From NCBI GenBank assembly GCA_016712465.1, contig JADJQZ010000001.1, positions 2,232,001 to 2,296,000 on the forward strand: a stretch of 64,000 nucleotides of DNA, written 5' to 3'. The translations under genes and the position numbers were made by a program. This document shows, piece after piece, positions 25,718 to 33,352 of the stretch. Positions within the stretch are counted from its first letter, which is position 1. The number at the start of each line of letters is the position of its first letter. The notes beneath the pieces were generated by a model. That model made no database searches and was not told the origin of the DNA. It worked only from the letters and a program-made list of their open reading frames with translations. This DNA comes from Candidatus Obscuribacter sp. (GTDB taxonomy: Bacteria; Cyanobacteriota; Vampirovibrionia; Obscuribacterales; Obscuribacteraceae).

Positions 25718-26391
25718 ATCTCGATCTTCTCGCAGCGCCGAGTCTCTAAGCTGCCCGTCTTAATCGATGGGGCAGCTTTTTCATTGCCCGATATGGCAGT
25801 AAAGGAGGCGGTTTCAGTGGCTGGCTGAACAGAGACCTTTTTTCTTAGAACCATGAAGGCCATGATCTGTTGGGTTGATAAAGTTACTGCCGCCACTAGC
25901 TGGAGCATGTATTCGGGTCTTTGGTAGAGAGTGATGTCCACTCTAGAGAGTATCAAAATCAGAAGCGCCACATGAATAAGGTTGGTTGCCGCCAGCCACT
26001 TAATAAAATACTGCCGGTAGATGCCGGCTTTCTTCGAGAACCTGAAGTAGATGGCTGCCGTCCCGGCTATGTAGCCGCCCATGCAGATGAGGAGGGCGAA
26101 GATTGAGACAATCGCCTGCACCGATGATTCGAAGTTGCCTAGATTGATTTTGAATGTGGCAAGCGCAAAGACGATAAGCATCAGGGAAATGGTTACGGCT
26201 GCAGCCAGAAGCTTTATCAAAATTGGCACCACAACGGCGTTAATCACGATGGCAAGGAGCGCGTAGCCCAGGGTTGGAAGCCATTTGTATTGCTTTTGAG
26301 CGCGGGTGGAAACTGTCACTACTATTAGTAAGAGGATTATGCCGGCGGCACAAAATTGAACTTCGTTGGTCATGGTAGAAGAAACCTTCAA
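25714..26391 (-). CDS. Multi-pass membrane protein, function unknown
   Basis: A 225-aa protein with about six hydrophobic segments (AAGIILLLIVVTV, LGYALLAIVINAVVV, TISLMLIVFALATF, AIVSIFALLICMGGYIAG, HVALLILIL, YMLQLVAAVTLSTQQ) and a polar C-terminal tail. I recognise no family. A second in-frame ATG (MTNEVQF) six codons later is an equally good start. Its 3' end encodes the terminator of the convergent respiratory operon, an economical but constrained arrangement. Confidence 0.6.
   Translation of the reverse strand: MKVSSTMTNEVQFCAAGIILLLIVVTVSTRAQKQYKWLPTLGYALLAIVINAVVVPILIKLLAAAVTISLMLIVFALATFKINLGNFESSVQAIVSIFALLICMGGYIAGTAAIYFRFSKKAGIYRQYFIKWLAATNLIHVALLILILSRVDITLYQRPEYMLQLVAAVTLSTQQIMAFMVLRKKVSVQPATETASFTAISGNEKAAPSIKTGSLETRRCEKIEI
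25748..25781 (+). terminator. Intrinsic terminator of the respiratory operon
   Basis: A perfect 9-bp stem, AAGCTGCCC (25748-25756) and GGGCAGCTT (25770-25778), with a 13-nt loop, runs into TTTTT (25777-25781) on the plus strand. It is placed right after the last small gene of the operon and lies within the 3' end of the convergent minus-strand gene. Confidence 0.8.
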
Positions 26392-26519
26392 AAGGGGGAG
26401 AGCTAATACTACGGCTCTTTTTGCGAACCCCTTGACATCTTGGTTTCGTCTTAATTTTATACCCGAGTAGGCAGCATGGGCGGCTTTACTTCAAAAGACC
26501 TGACCCCTCAAAGACGACC

Positions 26520-26552
26520 GGAGCGGCAAACCTTATTGGGGTTCGCCGCTCC
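26520..26552. terminator. Hairpin downstream of sigma factor gene
   Basis: The arms GGAGCGGC (26520-26527) and GCCGCTCC (26545-26552) are perfectly complementary, and the stem can extend inward through AAACC/GGTT. It lies about 50 bases past the stop of the minus-strand sigma factor gene. The downstream T-run on the minus strand is weak, so termination could be partial. Confidence 0.5.
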
Positions 26553-26599
26553 GCCCTTCTTTTGCGGAAACTCATCTCCATGGAGTTATCGTCGGCAGT

Positions 26600-27613
26600 T
26601 TAGTTCAAGTACTCTTTCAGTCCCCTCAAACTGCCCGTCGACTCCATATGGCGCAGCTTTTTCATGGCCCGATGCTCCAGTTGGCGCACGCGCTCTTCCG
26701 AAATGCCCATGACCGAACCTGCTTGCTGGGCTGTCATAGCCAAACCGGTACTTAGTCCGAAGCGCAATTTCAGCACTTCCTGTTCTCTGGGCGCCAGGCG
26801 GCTGAGCAGATTACTTACGTCCATCTGACAGAGCGATACTTCCGCCCTCTCCTCCGGACCTGGTTGAGAGTCGTCGGTCAAGTTGGAAGAGAGTTCGTAC
26901 TCGTCTTCGCCAGTGGTGGCATCAAGAGAAAGAGGTATTTGCAGCGCCCCCATTACCCTGGTCAGCTTTTCCTTGGGCAGATCTAGAGTCTGGGAAAGTT
27001 CATCACTGCTTGGTCTTCTGCCTTCCAGCAGTAAATATTCCTTTGTTACCCGGGCTATTCTGGCAGCGGTCTCGCTCATGTGCACCGGCACACGGATCAT
27101 CTGTCCTTTATCCTGAATGGCTCTTTGAATAGCCTGGCGCACCCACCAGGTTGCATAGGTGGAAAAGCGGAAACCTTTCTCCGGGTCAAACTTTTCGGTT
27201 GCCTTCATGAGACCGAGATTGCCCTCTTGTATAAGGTCGGTGAGGGGTAGACCACGGTTGGCGTATCGCTTGGCGATATTGACCACCAGGCGCAAATTGG
27301 ACTGCACCATGCGTTTTTTTGCGAGCTGAGAGCCCTGGCGAATTTGCCTGGCCAAATCCTTCTCTTCCTCGGCTTTAAGCAAGGGATAGCGGCTCAAGCT
27401 CTTGAGGTACTCACTGAGTGTGTCTTGCCCCTCAGCCGTGCTCGAAGAGGCGTTGACATAGGTTGTGCTGTAGGTGCCGTCGGGCTCAAGAGCCTCGTTC
27501 GGTTCAGCTAAAAGCACTTCCTCTTCGAAGCGATCCATGAGCTTGAGGGGCTCTTTTCGGTTTCGTTGTTTTTGATTTTGTCGCATATTGGTCTTGACCC
27601 CCATTGTGGCCAC
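26600..27613 (-). CDS. Sigma-70 family RNA polymerase sigma factor (group 2-like)
   Basis: A 337-aa sigma factor with regions 1.2, 2, 3 and 4: DTLSEYLKSLSRYPLL (1.2), NLRLVVNIAKRYANRGLPLTD, then EKGFRFSTYATWWVRQAIQRA (2.3-2.4), VPVHMSETAARI (3.0), and region 4 with LAPREQEVLKLRFGL and ISEERVRQLEHRAMKKL. The lack of a long region 1.1 and the high similarity to primary sigma factors fit a group 2 sigma factor of the type multiplied in Cyanobacteria, although this could be the primary factor of a reduced lineage. It reads alone, with about 150 bp of upstream DNA for its own promoter. Confidence 0.9.
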   Translation of the reverse strand: MATMGVKTNMRQNQKQRNRKEPLKLMDRFEEEVLLAEPNEALEPDGTYSTTYVNASSSTAEGQDTLSEYLKSLSRYPLLKAEEEKDLARQIRQGSQLAKKRMVQSNLRLVVNIAKRYANRGLPLTDLIQEGNLGLMKATEKFDPEKGFRFSTYATWWVRQAIQRAIQDKGQMIRVPVHMSETAARIARVTKEYLLLEGRRPSSDELSQTLDLPKEKLTRVMGALQIPLSLDATTGEDEYELSSNLTDDSQPGPEERAEVSLCQMDVSNLLSRLAPREQEVLKLRFGLSTGLAMTAQQAGSVMGISEERVRQLEHRAMKKLRHMESTGSLRGLKEYLN

Positions 27614-27772
27614 GCTATAAGTGAGGCTGACCTGGATTGCACCGGGACAGCTAGTAAAAGGCGGACAGGAAAATTGTTAGTACACTCTCATTTAAGCAGT
27701 TAAAAGTAGACCACCCGGTCCAGATAAGCATGTCTTAATGTTTGTCCGGCCATGGTTCGTAATGGGGAGGTT

Positions 27773-28243
27773 TCAGATATTCGTCATCAGAAAACTGTCT
27801 TTCACTCTGCCGTTCTCGAAAATAAGCATCAGAAAGTGCCAATCTTCTTCCACCGTACAGTCGTAGCACCATTGATTGGGCTCCACTGTCCAAGGTTGCG
27901 AAGGCGCGCCCAGTAGTCTTCGCACGGCTACTTTGTCCATTCCTTTCAGAACCTGACCGAGGACGATTTTGTAAGATGCCTGATTCTTTTCATATATAGT
28001 CATCCGCTTCCATTGGCTGAGCAACTTCTCGGCAATCAATTTCTGATTTCCTGTGACTTTGCCTTTCTGATAGCCGCGACCGTTTTCCCACGTGAGAAGG
28101 GCACCGTCTCGAATGCGAAGTTCAGCGTCGGAAGTCTGAAACACGAATGTTTTAAGCAGGCTTGCATAGAGAAAATAATTGAAGAGAGCAAAAATTGTGA
28201 AGCCGGCTAACAACCACAGACCGAACTCTTTGTTACTCATCAT
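27773..28243 (-). CDS. Membrane-anchored BamE/SmpA-like protein
   Basis: A 156-aa protein with one N-terminal helix (FGLWLLAGFTIFALFNYFLY) and a small alpha/beta domain. The C-terminal half, GQVLKGMDKVAVRRLLGAPS followed by WCYDC and FLMLIFENGRVKDS, resembles the SmpA/OmlA (BamE) domain pattern, in which a short helix precedes LG.P and a beta strand ends in F.nG.v. In proteobacteria BamE is part of the outer membrane assembly complex; here the family similarity is weak and the role is open. Divergent from the interrupted TPR gene. Confidence 0.5.
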   Translation of the reverse strand: MMSNKEFGLWLLAGFTIFALFNYFLYASLLKTFVFQTSDAELRIRDGALLTWENGRGYQKGKVTGNQKLIAEKLLSQWKRMTIYEKNQASYKIVLGQVLKGMDKVAVRRLLGAPSQPWTVEPNQWCYDCTVEEDWHFLMLIFENGRVKDSFLMTNI

Positions 28244-28344
28244 GGGCTCTGTACTCTGAATCTAGCAGATTAGCTGCCCCGGATTCGGTATGCTTACTGA
28301 AATCGACATGTCCGTTCGGTGCATCAATTAGGAGTTGGAAAGTA

Positions 28345-28970
28345 TTGCCGTTGATCATTCATGGTGTGTTTTTGACCTTCGGCGTAGTTACTCTTCTGTC
28401 AGTGCTGGCTGTCCCTGCTGTTTTGGCGAAGGATTGGGCCAATGAAACTGCCGAGCATCGCCAATTAGTAAGCCTGCGAAATGCCGGCCGCAATCAGGAA
28501 GCCCTTGTTCTCTTGAATGAGCTTTTGAGAGCAAACCCCGCAGACTACCATGCATACTATCTTCGTGGCATCATCCTGGCTGAATTCAAGCATTTTAACA
28601 GAGCCCGGTCCGACTTTGATAAGTGCCTGGCCTTGAAGGCTTTCCTACCTGATTGCTATGCCTGGAAGAGCAAGTTGGATTACAGTCAGGGTGATCATGA
28701 ATCGGCCATCAAAAATGCAACCCTGGCCATCAAACACGATCCGAAGAACCATTCGGCCTGGAGTAATCGAGGTCTGGCTTACCTGGCGCTCCAGCGCAAT
28801 GACTTGGCTCTTGCCGATCTGCGCAAGGCTCTTAGTTTGAGCCCTCAAGACACGACACTGCGTCTTAACCTGGCGCACACGCTCTATGTCTGTGATCAGG
28901 ATAAGGAAGCTCTGTCACAGCTTGATCTGTTGCTTAAACAGAAACCGGAGTTGGCGGCAGCTTACCAGGA
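28345..28970 (+). pseudogene. Exported TPR protein, 5' part, interrupted by IS21 element
   Basis: TTG 28345 has AGGAG (28330-28334) upstream. A signal peptide (MPLIIHGVFLTFGVV to VLA-KD) precedes several TPR units (ADYHAYYLRGIILAEFKHF, HSAWSNRGLAYLALQRNDLA). At 28970 the gene meets the IS21-family element; translation runs on through IS sequence to a stop at 29076. Removing the element and one copy of the 7-bp target repeat joins this frame exactly to the 3' part at 32221, giving a continuous product of about 557 aa (626 + 1048 bases, a whole number of codons). TPR proteins of this kind are protein-interaction scaffolds in the periplasm. Confidence 0.85.
28964..28970. repeat. Target site duplication, left copy
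   Basis: ACCAGGA directly flanks the left end of the IS21-family element and is repeated at 32214-32220 directly after the right end. Seven bases is within the 4-8 bp range known for IS21 elements. Confidence 0.9.
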
Positions 28971-29030
28971 TGTTGACGGCGGCATAAAAGCGCAACAAAT
29001 TGGGCGGCAAAAGAATTTCGCATATCAGAA

Positions 29031-29062
29031 GGAAAGGGCTGCCGGCTACGGCAGCCCTTTCC
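29031..29062 (-). terminator. Perfect 14-bp hairpin at IS left end
   Basis: GGAAAGGGCTGCCG (29031-29044) and CGGCAGCCCTTTCC (29049-29062) pair perfectly around a 4-nt loop. It lies between the last IS gene and the IS terminus, so on the minus strand it would stop the transposase operon transcript. On the plus strand it would also stop transcripts entering from the interrupted gene. Confidence 0.75.
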
Positions 29063-29082
29063 TTCTGGTGTTTTGAGATCGC

Positions 29083-29295
29083 TCAACCTGCGTTCTGCTT
29101 GGACATGGCTTCCATTACGCAACTGTCACAAGCATGCTGGCCTCGATAGCCGCTCCAGCCAGCCTCCTCCGCCGCGAACTCAAGGTTTTGGAGTTCCTCA
29201 TCCCACTGGATTCCGATTGAACCACGCTGCCTTACCACTGTAGGCCAGGTCTCCTCACATTGGTCGCACTCAAGCAAGAACAGCAGTCTGATCAT
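29083..29295 (-). CDS. Small zinc-ribbon protein carried by the IS21 element
   Basis: A 70-aa protein starting at ATG 29295, 26 bases inside the 3' end of istB, with GAGGAA 8 bases upstream. It has two CxxC pairs (LLECDQCEETWP and HACDSCVME) and a Trp-rich middle, consistent with a zinc ribbon. The overlap with istB shows that it is expressed with the transposition genes and belongs to the element. The function is unknown; it may bind DNA or nucleoprotein. Confidence 0.65.
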   Translation of the reverse strand: MIRLLFLLECDQCEETWPTVVRQRGSIGIQWDEELQNLEFAAEEAGWSGYRGQHACDSCVMEAMSKQNAG

Positions 29296-30057
29296 TGGCT
29301 GATTCCTCCATCTTTCTTGCTCGACCGAGCTTTCTCTGGGCTCTCTTTTCAGCGGACTCCAGTGCTTCTTTCGTTCGATAGGAGGCTCCGTCAATTTTGA
29401 CGATTTCTGATCTGTGTATCAATCTGTCCACAAGAGTGACTACACACCCTGCGTTCGGGAAGATTTCTCCCCACTCTTTGAAGGGCTTGTTGGTCGTGAT
29501 GATTGTTGATGACTTCAGGTACCGAGCGTTAATTACCTCGTAAAGTAAGTCAGCATAGCGATTGTCGTAACTTAGGTAGCCAAGCTCGTCAATTGCCAAT
29601 AAGTCCGGGCTTGCGTACTTCTGTAGACATCTCCGTCGGGATGTGGCACCATCCTGGGCTGATAGGTCCGACAGCATCTGACTGGGCGAGACAAACTTGG
29701 TTTTGTATCCAGCAAGCAGAGCTGTGTGCACCAGGTTCTTCGACAACATCGACTTACCCAGACCGTTGGCACCAAGAAAGATGATATTGACTGCCCTACT
29801 CATGAATTCTAGAGTGAACAGCTCTTCTACAAGCTCTCGATCAATCGTCTTCGGCCCTCCCAATCAAATTCAGACACAGGCTTCATCTCGTGTATCTGAG
29901 ACTCTCTCAATCGCCGCTCTAAGCTTCGCCGATTCTTCTCCGCCGCCTCAGCCTCTAACAGTTCTTTGACCCACGATTGATTGGCATATTCATTCCATCT
30001 GGCCGCCATAGCCTTGAAGCCCAGCTTGCTCGCCTGTTCTTTCAAATCTGTCGTCAT
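29270..30057 (-). CDS. istB: IS21 helper ATPase IstB (frameshifted)
   Basis: The N-terminal part reads MTTDLKEQASKLGFKAMAARW, and the rest is an AAA+ ATPase: Walker A GANGLGKS, Walker B DLLAIDELGYLSYDN, and TTNKPFKEWGEIFPN. The frame is broken at the CCC run 29855-29857 (GGG on the coding strand); one extra G joins FDWEG to PKTIDRELVEELF. IstB assists the IstA transposase in target selection and strand transfer. The ATG overlaps the istA stop (TCAT at 30054-30057 on plus). Confidence 0.88.
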
Positions 30058-31545
30058 TGTTCCTCCTTGGAAAGATTGTCGTAAGTAGCCAGCGAGTGCG
30101 GCAAAACAACGAGATCAGTAACCCTTTTGTCGTCCGGTAAATCAATCGCAAATGGCGATAGCAACCCCTTTTGCCTCCTCCTCCTCTCAAGTACGTTGGC
30201 AACATCTGCAGAGTGGCAAGCTCCAGAAGTCACCACTTCCTTGATCGATTCCTCCACTTCTGCCGGACCATATAAGTCCAACAGTCTCAGCAATTTGCTC
30301 GTCAGCGAACCGATTGAATAACCCCGCTCCGCAGCCATACGGAACATCTCTCTTGCAGTTGGTGCCGAGCAAAATAGTCGATTCATGCCGCTGCCCTTCT
30401 TTGCCTTTTTCTTCTCTTCGACCAGCCTCGAAATGTGCTCGGTAGTCTCAATCTGACGCCGCTTTTCAAAGCAGCGCTTGTGCTTCGCTACCTCCTTCAA
30501 TCCATCCAAGATACGCACCCAATCGCTGTCTGCTTGCACGGTGAGCTGCTTCTGCACGTATTCATGAGGTACTGAATAATCGTTCAGGTCATACCTGACA
30601 TACGGTGCCTTGCCAACCGATACAACCGTGCTCTCAAATACTGCATACGGATTGTCCGGCAACGGCATCAAACTCCCTTGCTCTTGCTTAAATGCCTCTG
30701 CTACAGTCATCGTTCGGTCCTCTGAACACGGTCTGGTGCCTGCTACTTCTCGGCACCAGACTATCGCCTGATTGTTCAGGTCCTCCAGACCATCCCACTT
30801 CCGCGCAGCAAAGAACGAATGCCTGATGTACTGTATCGCCCTCTCGACTCGCCCCTTTTGATTGCCCCTGGCGATAGCTACTGGCTTCGGGGCATATCGG
30901 TAATACGCTGCAAAGTCCAGCAGCCGCGGATTGAATCGGATGGCATCGCCACTCCTCTCCAAAACGGCCCGATTTCAAATTGTCGTACTTGACCTGCCTC
31001 GGCACACCTCCCCAACTGCAAAAGGCGTCTACGTGCCCCTGTAGAAAGTTCGCCGTGGACATGCCTGTGTAGAACTTCAGAAACACCTGCCGTGACCAGG
31101 ACAACACAATGACGAAAGCGTACAGCTGCCGCTCGGCATTACCGATTTTCACTTTCCCGAAGCACGCCCAGTCAACCTGAGCCTCCTCTCCCTTAATCGT
31201 ACTCAGCCTGAGATACGCTTCAGCTGCCGGTTTTGGTCGATGCCTGGCTAGCATGTCTCGAAAGTGGTCGATGCCTCCAGGATACCCTCTCTCTTTCACC
31301 ATTGCATACAGCCGCGATCCCGTCAGTCTCGGATACTTCTGCAGCACAGAACGGATGTACGGCAAATACGGGTCAATCAACGAACGCCTGATCCTGACCC
31401 GCTCAACGCTAATTCCATTTCTGGTTAATACCCGATCAACTACACCGTGATGAATCTGTAGCTGCCTGGCGATGGTGCCTCTTTTCCACTTCTCTGCGTA
31501 AAACAAGCGCAGGATCTCTGATTCTACTTCTTTTGAAACGCCCAC
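30054..31545 (-). CDS. istA: IS21 transposase IstA (frameshifted)
   Basis: GTG 31545 is preceded by AGGAGGT, giving VGVSKEVESEILRLFYAEKW, the IstA helix-turn-helix start. The DDE-type integrase core follows (EEAQVDWACFGKVKIG with the first Asp; KYDNLKS with the second; KGRVERAIQYIRHSFF with the Glu), then a Mu-type C-terminal domain. The frame breaks at 30968-30970, a CCC run (GGG on the coding strand), where one G fewer joins NLKS to AVLERSGDAIRFNPRLL. Total length would be about 496 aa, normal for IstA. Confidence 0.88.
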
Positions 31546-31984
31546 TGTTACCTCCTGTTGTTCTTCCCAGGCGACATCGCCCGATGAAGTCTTGGCGTGC
31601 GAACGGCCCACAAAGACGGCCGCAACCGCTGCAGCGAATTAACACTGCATCTTCAGCCGGCTCAAATTTTGTGATTTCCGTAGAGACCACTTCCTCGGTC
31701 TCTGGACAAACAATGTCATCCTGACAAGCCAGAAGGGAACCATGATGCGTCACTTCTTCTTTGCACCGCCTCTTGTATTCTGCCTGCCGGCGGCTGTGAT
31801 TTAGCGCACCCCTAAAGCTGCGCTGGTAACGCCGCCCGGCCTCAGCCTGTCCCTGTCGGCGGTTTAATTTCGCGCAATCCTGGCTGCAATATCGGTTACC
31901 CCGGTCACAGCTCCTGCAAAGCCTTACCTGTTCCCGGCATCGGGCGCAGTTGAACAGTCGAAAGGAATCTTGCTCATCGTCCAC
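31436..31984 (-). CDS. Cys-rich accessory ORF of the IS21 element
   Basis: A 182-aa reading frame. Its first 60 residues (FNCARCREQVRLCRSCDRGN, then RYCSQDCAKLNRRQ and RRYQRSFRGALNHSRRQAEY) form a Cys/Arg-rich module that I recall occurring upstream of istA in a subset of IS21 elements. A second Cys group, IRCSGCGRLCGPF, follows. The last 36 codons overlap istA in another frame and are probably not real: a one-base slip at the GGG run near 31580 would end the protein at a TAA inside the istA ribosome site. It probably binds zinc; the role in transposition is unknown. Confidence 0.6.
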   Translation of the reverse strand: MDDEQDSFRLFNCARCREQVRLCRSCDRGNRYCSQDCAKLNRRQGQAEAGRRYQRSFRGALNHSRRQAEYKRRCKEEVTHHGSLLACQDDIVCPETEEVVSTEITKFEPAEDAVLIRCSGCGRLCGPFARQDFIGRCRLGRTTGGNSGRFKRSRIRDPALVLRREVEKRHHRQAATDSSRCS

Positions 31985-32190
31985 TCAATGAGCAAAAAGG
32001 CTGGACAGGACTCAATTCTTGTAGGAAACTCTCTCCTTCATCGTCCAATAGATGAATCCAGGGGTTCAAGTTGCAGCTTGAGCCCTTGACCTTTTTGCTA
32101 ATTCCTAATTTCTCAAATCAACCCGAGAGGAACAATTGCTCGCGGTCGATATATTTCCGATATGCGTGGCGAAACGCCGTCAATAAATAC

Positions 32191-32213
32191 GCGCTTCTAA
32201 AACGCCGTCAACA
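32191..32213. repeat. IS21 right terminal inverted repeat
   Basis: Read on the minus strand it begins TGTTGACGGCG and contains AAGCGC, matching the left end at 28971-28993 in 19 of 23 positions. An inner partial copy (AAACGCCGTCAA, 32172-32183) repeats bases 32200-32211 exactly. The 229 bp from 31985 to this end hold no gene. Confidence 0.85.
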
Positions 32214-33268
32214 ACCAGGAACGATCCTGCGTCAATCGGGCGTTAAAGCGCTATGAACAGGCACTGTTGGATAGTAACCGAGCTATTGCACTGAGCCAGG
32301 GAAAAGTGCCATTTCTCATAATGGGAAGGGCTTTTGTTTTTCTTGAGATGGGAAATTTTACCGAAGCCATTGCCGACAGTAAAAGGGCGCTGGCAGTCGA
32401 TCGGCGGTGCGGTGAGGCCTATATTGTGATGGGCACCTGCAGCTACAAGGTGAAACGCTACGAAGAAGCAATTAGATTCTGTAATCAGGCTCTTGAATGT
32501 TCTTCCAAGCTATCGGAGGCCTACAGGGTGAGAGGGCTCTGTTATGAAAGTCTTGGCCAGTCTGAAAAGAGCATGGCCGATCTGGAACGTGCAAATGCCA
32601 TTCGGCAGGATTCCGAAAGCTACATTACCCATGCGCAGCTAGCTGCCAGGCAAGGCTATTACGAACAAGCTCTCGATGACCTTTCTGCCGCCGGAGGAAA
32701 ACGAGCGACCTTCAAACCTGCTGCTGGGCAGCGCTCTCAAGACTTCGTGCCGGTGCTGGCTTTGTATGAAAAAATGATCAAGGCTAATCCCAGTAACTAC
32801 GATCTTTATTATGATCGTGGTTTGACTTGTTTCATGGCGCAGAAGACAAGTCAAAGCTGCGCCGATTTTGAGCGATACATAGAAGCAACCGCCGGCAAAG
32901 GAAGAAATGTGTTGCCGGCCGCAGTTTGGACCATTCTTGCTTATCGTAAGATGAACCAGCCTGCGCGTGCCAGCGCCTTTATGACTGCTCTTGATTCAAA
33001 AAAGCTTGCTTGCATGAAGTCTAGAGAAATCGAATTCTTGCGTGGCAAACGCTCGGGTCAAGGTCTCGTGGCCGCTTGTAAGAGCAAACGCGATCTTACT
33101 TTTGCAGGTACCTTAGTCGGATTGAATCTGGTCTACTCTGGAAAGACTGATGAAGGTCGATCATATCTCAAACGTGTGCAAACCGAGGGTGATAGTGCGC
33201 TCGACGAGTATGCAGTGGCAATTACGGAATTGTCCGTTTTAGAGAGTTCTAGAAGGAAGGCGCACTGA
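32214..33268 (+). pseudogene. Exported TPR protein, 3' part, severed by IS21 element
   Basis: After the right copy of ACCAGGA (32214-32220) the frame continues ERSCVNRALKRYEQALLDSN and runs through several TPR units (LIMGRAFVFLEMGNFTEAI, EAYIVMGTCSYKVKRYEEAI, EAYRVRGLCYESLGQSEKSM) to the TGA at 33268. A TTG at 32267 could restart translation, but the coding similarity to TPR begins upstream of it, showing that this is the tail of the gene starting at 28345. If the insertion is recent, the two halves should be whole in close relatives. Confidence 0.85.
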
Positions 33269-33352
33269 AGGTCGCGGCTGTCTGCCTTCTGAGGTTGATG
33301 GTGTAAAATTAGAATTTCCGAGGTCTTCTCGGTAGCTTCTGGATGCGCTTTT

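Larger units (their letters stand above)
28971..32213 (-). mobile_element. IS21-family insertion sequence, 3243 bp
   Basis: Both ends start with TGTTGACGGCG when read inward (28971-28993 on plus, 32213-32191 on minus; 19 of 23 bases match). Each end has a second, inner copy of the repeat about 28 bp further in (TTGGGCGGCAA at 29000 and TTGACGGCGTTT at 32183-32172), as is typical of IS21 multiple terminal repeats. It is flanked by the 7-bp duplication ACCAGGA. All genes read on the minus strand: a Cys-rich ORF, istA, istB and a small zinc-ribbon ORF. istA and istB are each broken by a one-base indel at a C/G run, so the copy is inactive or the assembly is wrong at these places. Confidence 0.92.

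Noticed and set aside
28345..29076. A complete 243-aa TPR protein with a terminator at its 3' end
   Set aside because: The last 35 codons and the hairpin lie inside the IS21 element, as shown by its terminal repeats and the 7-bp target duplication.
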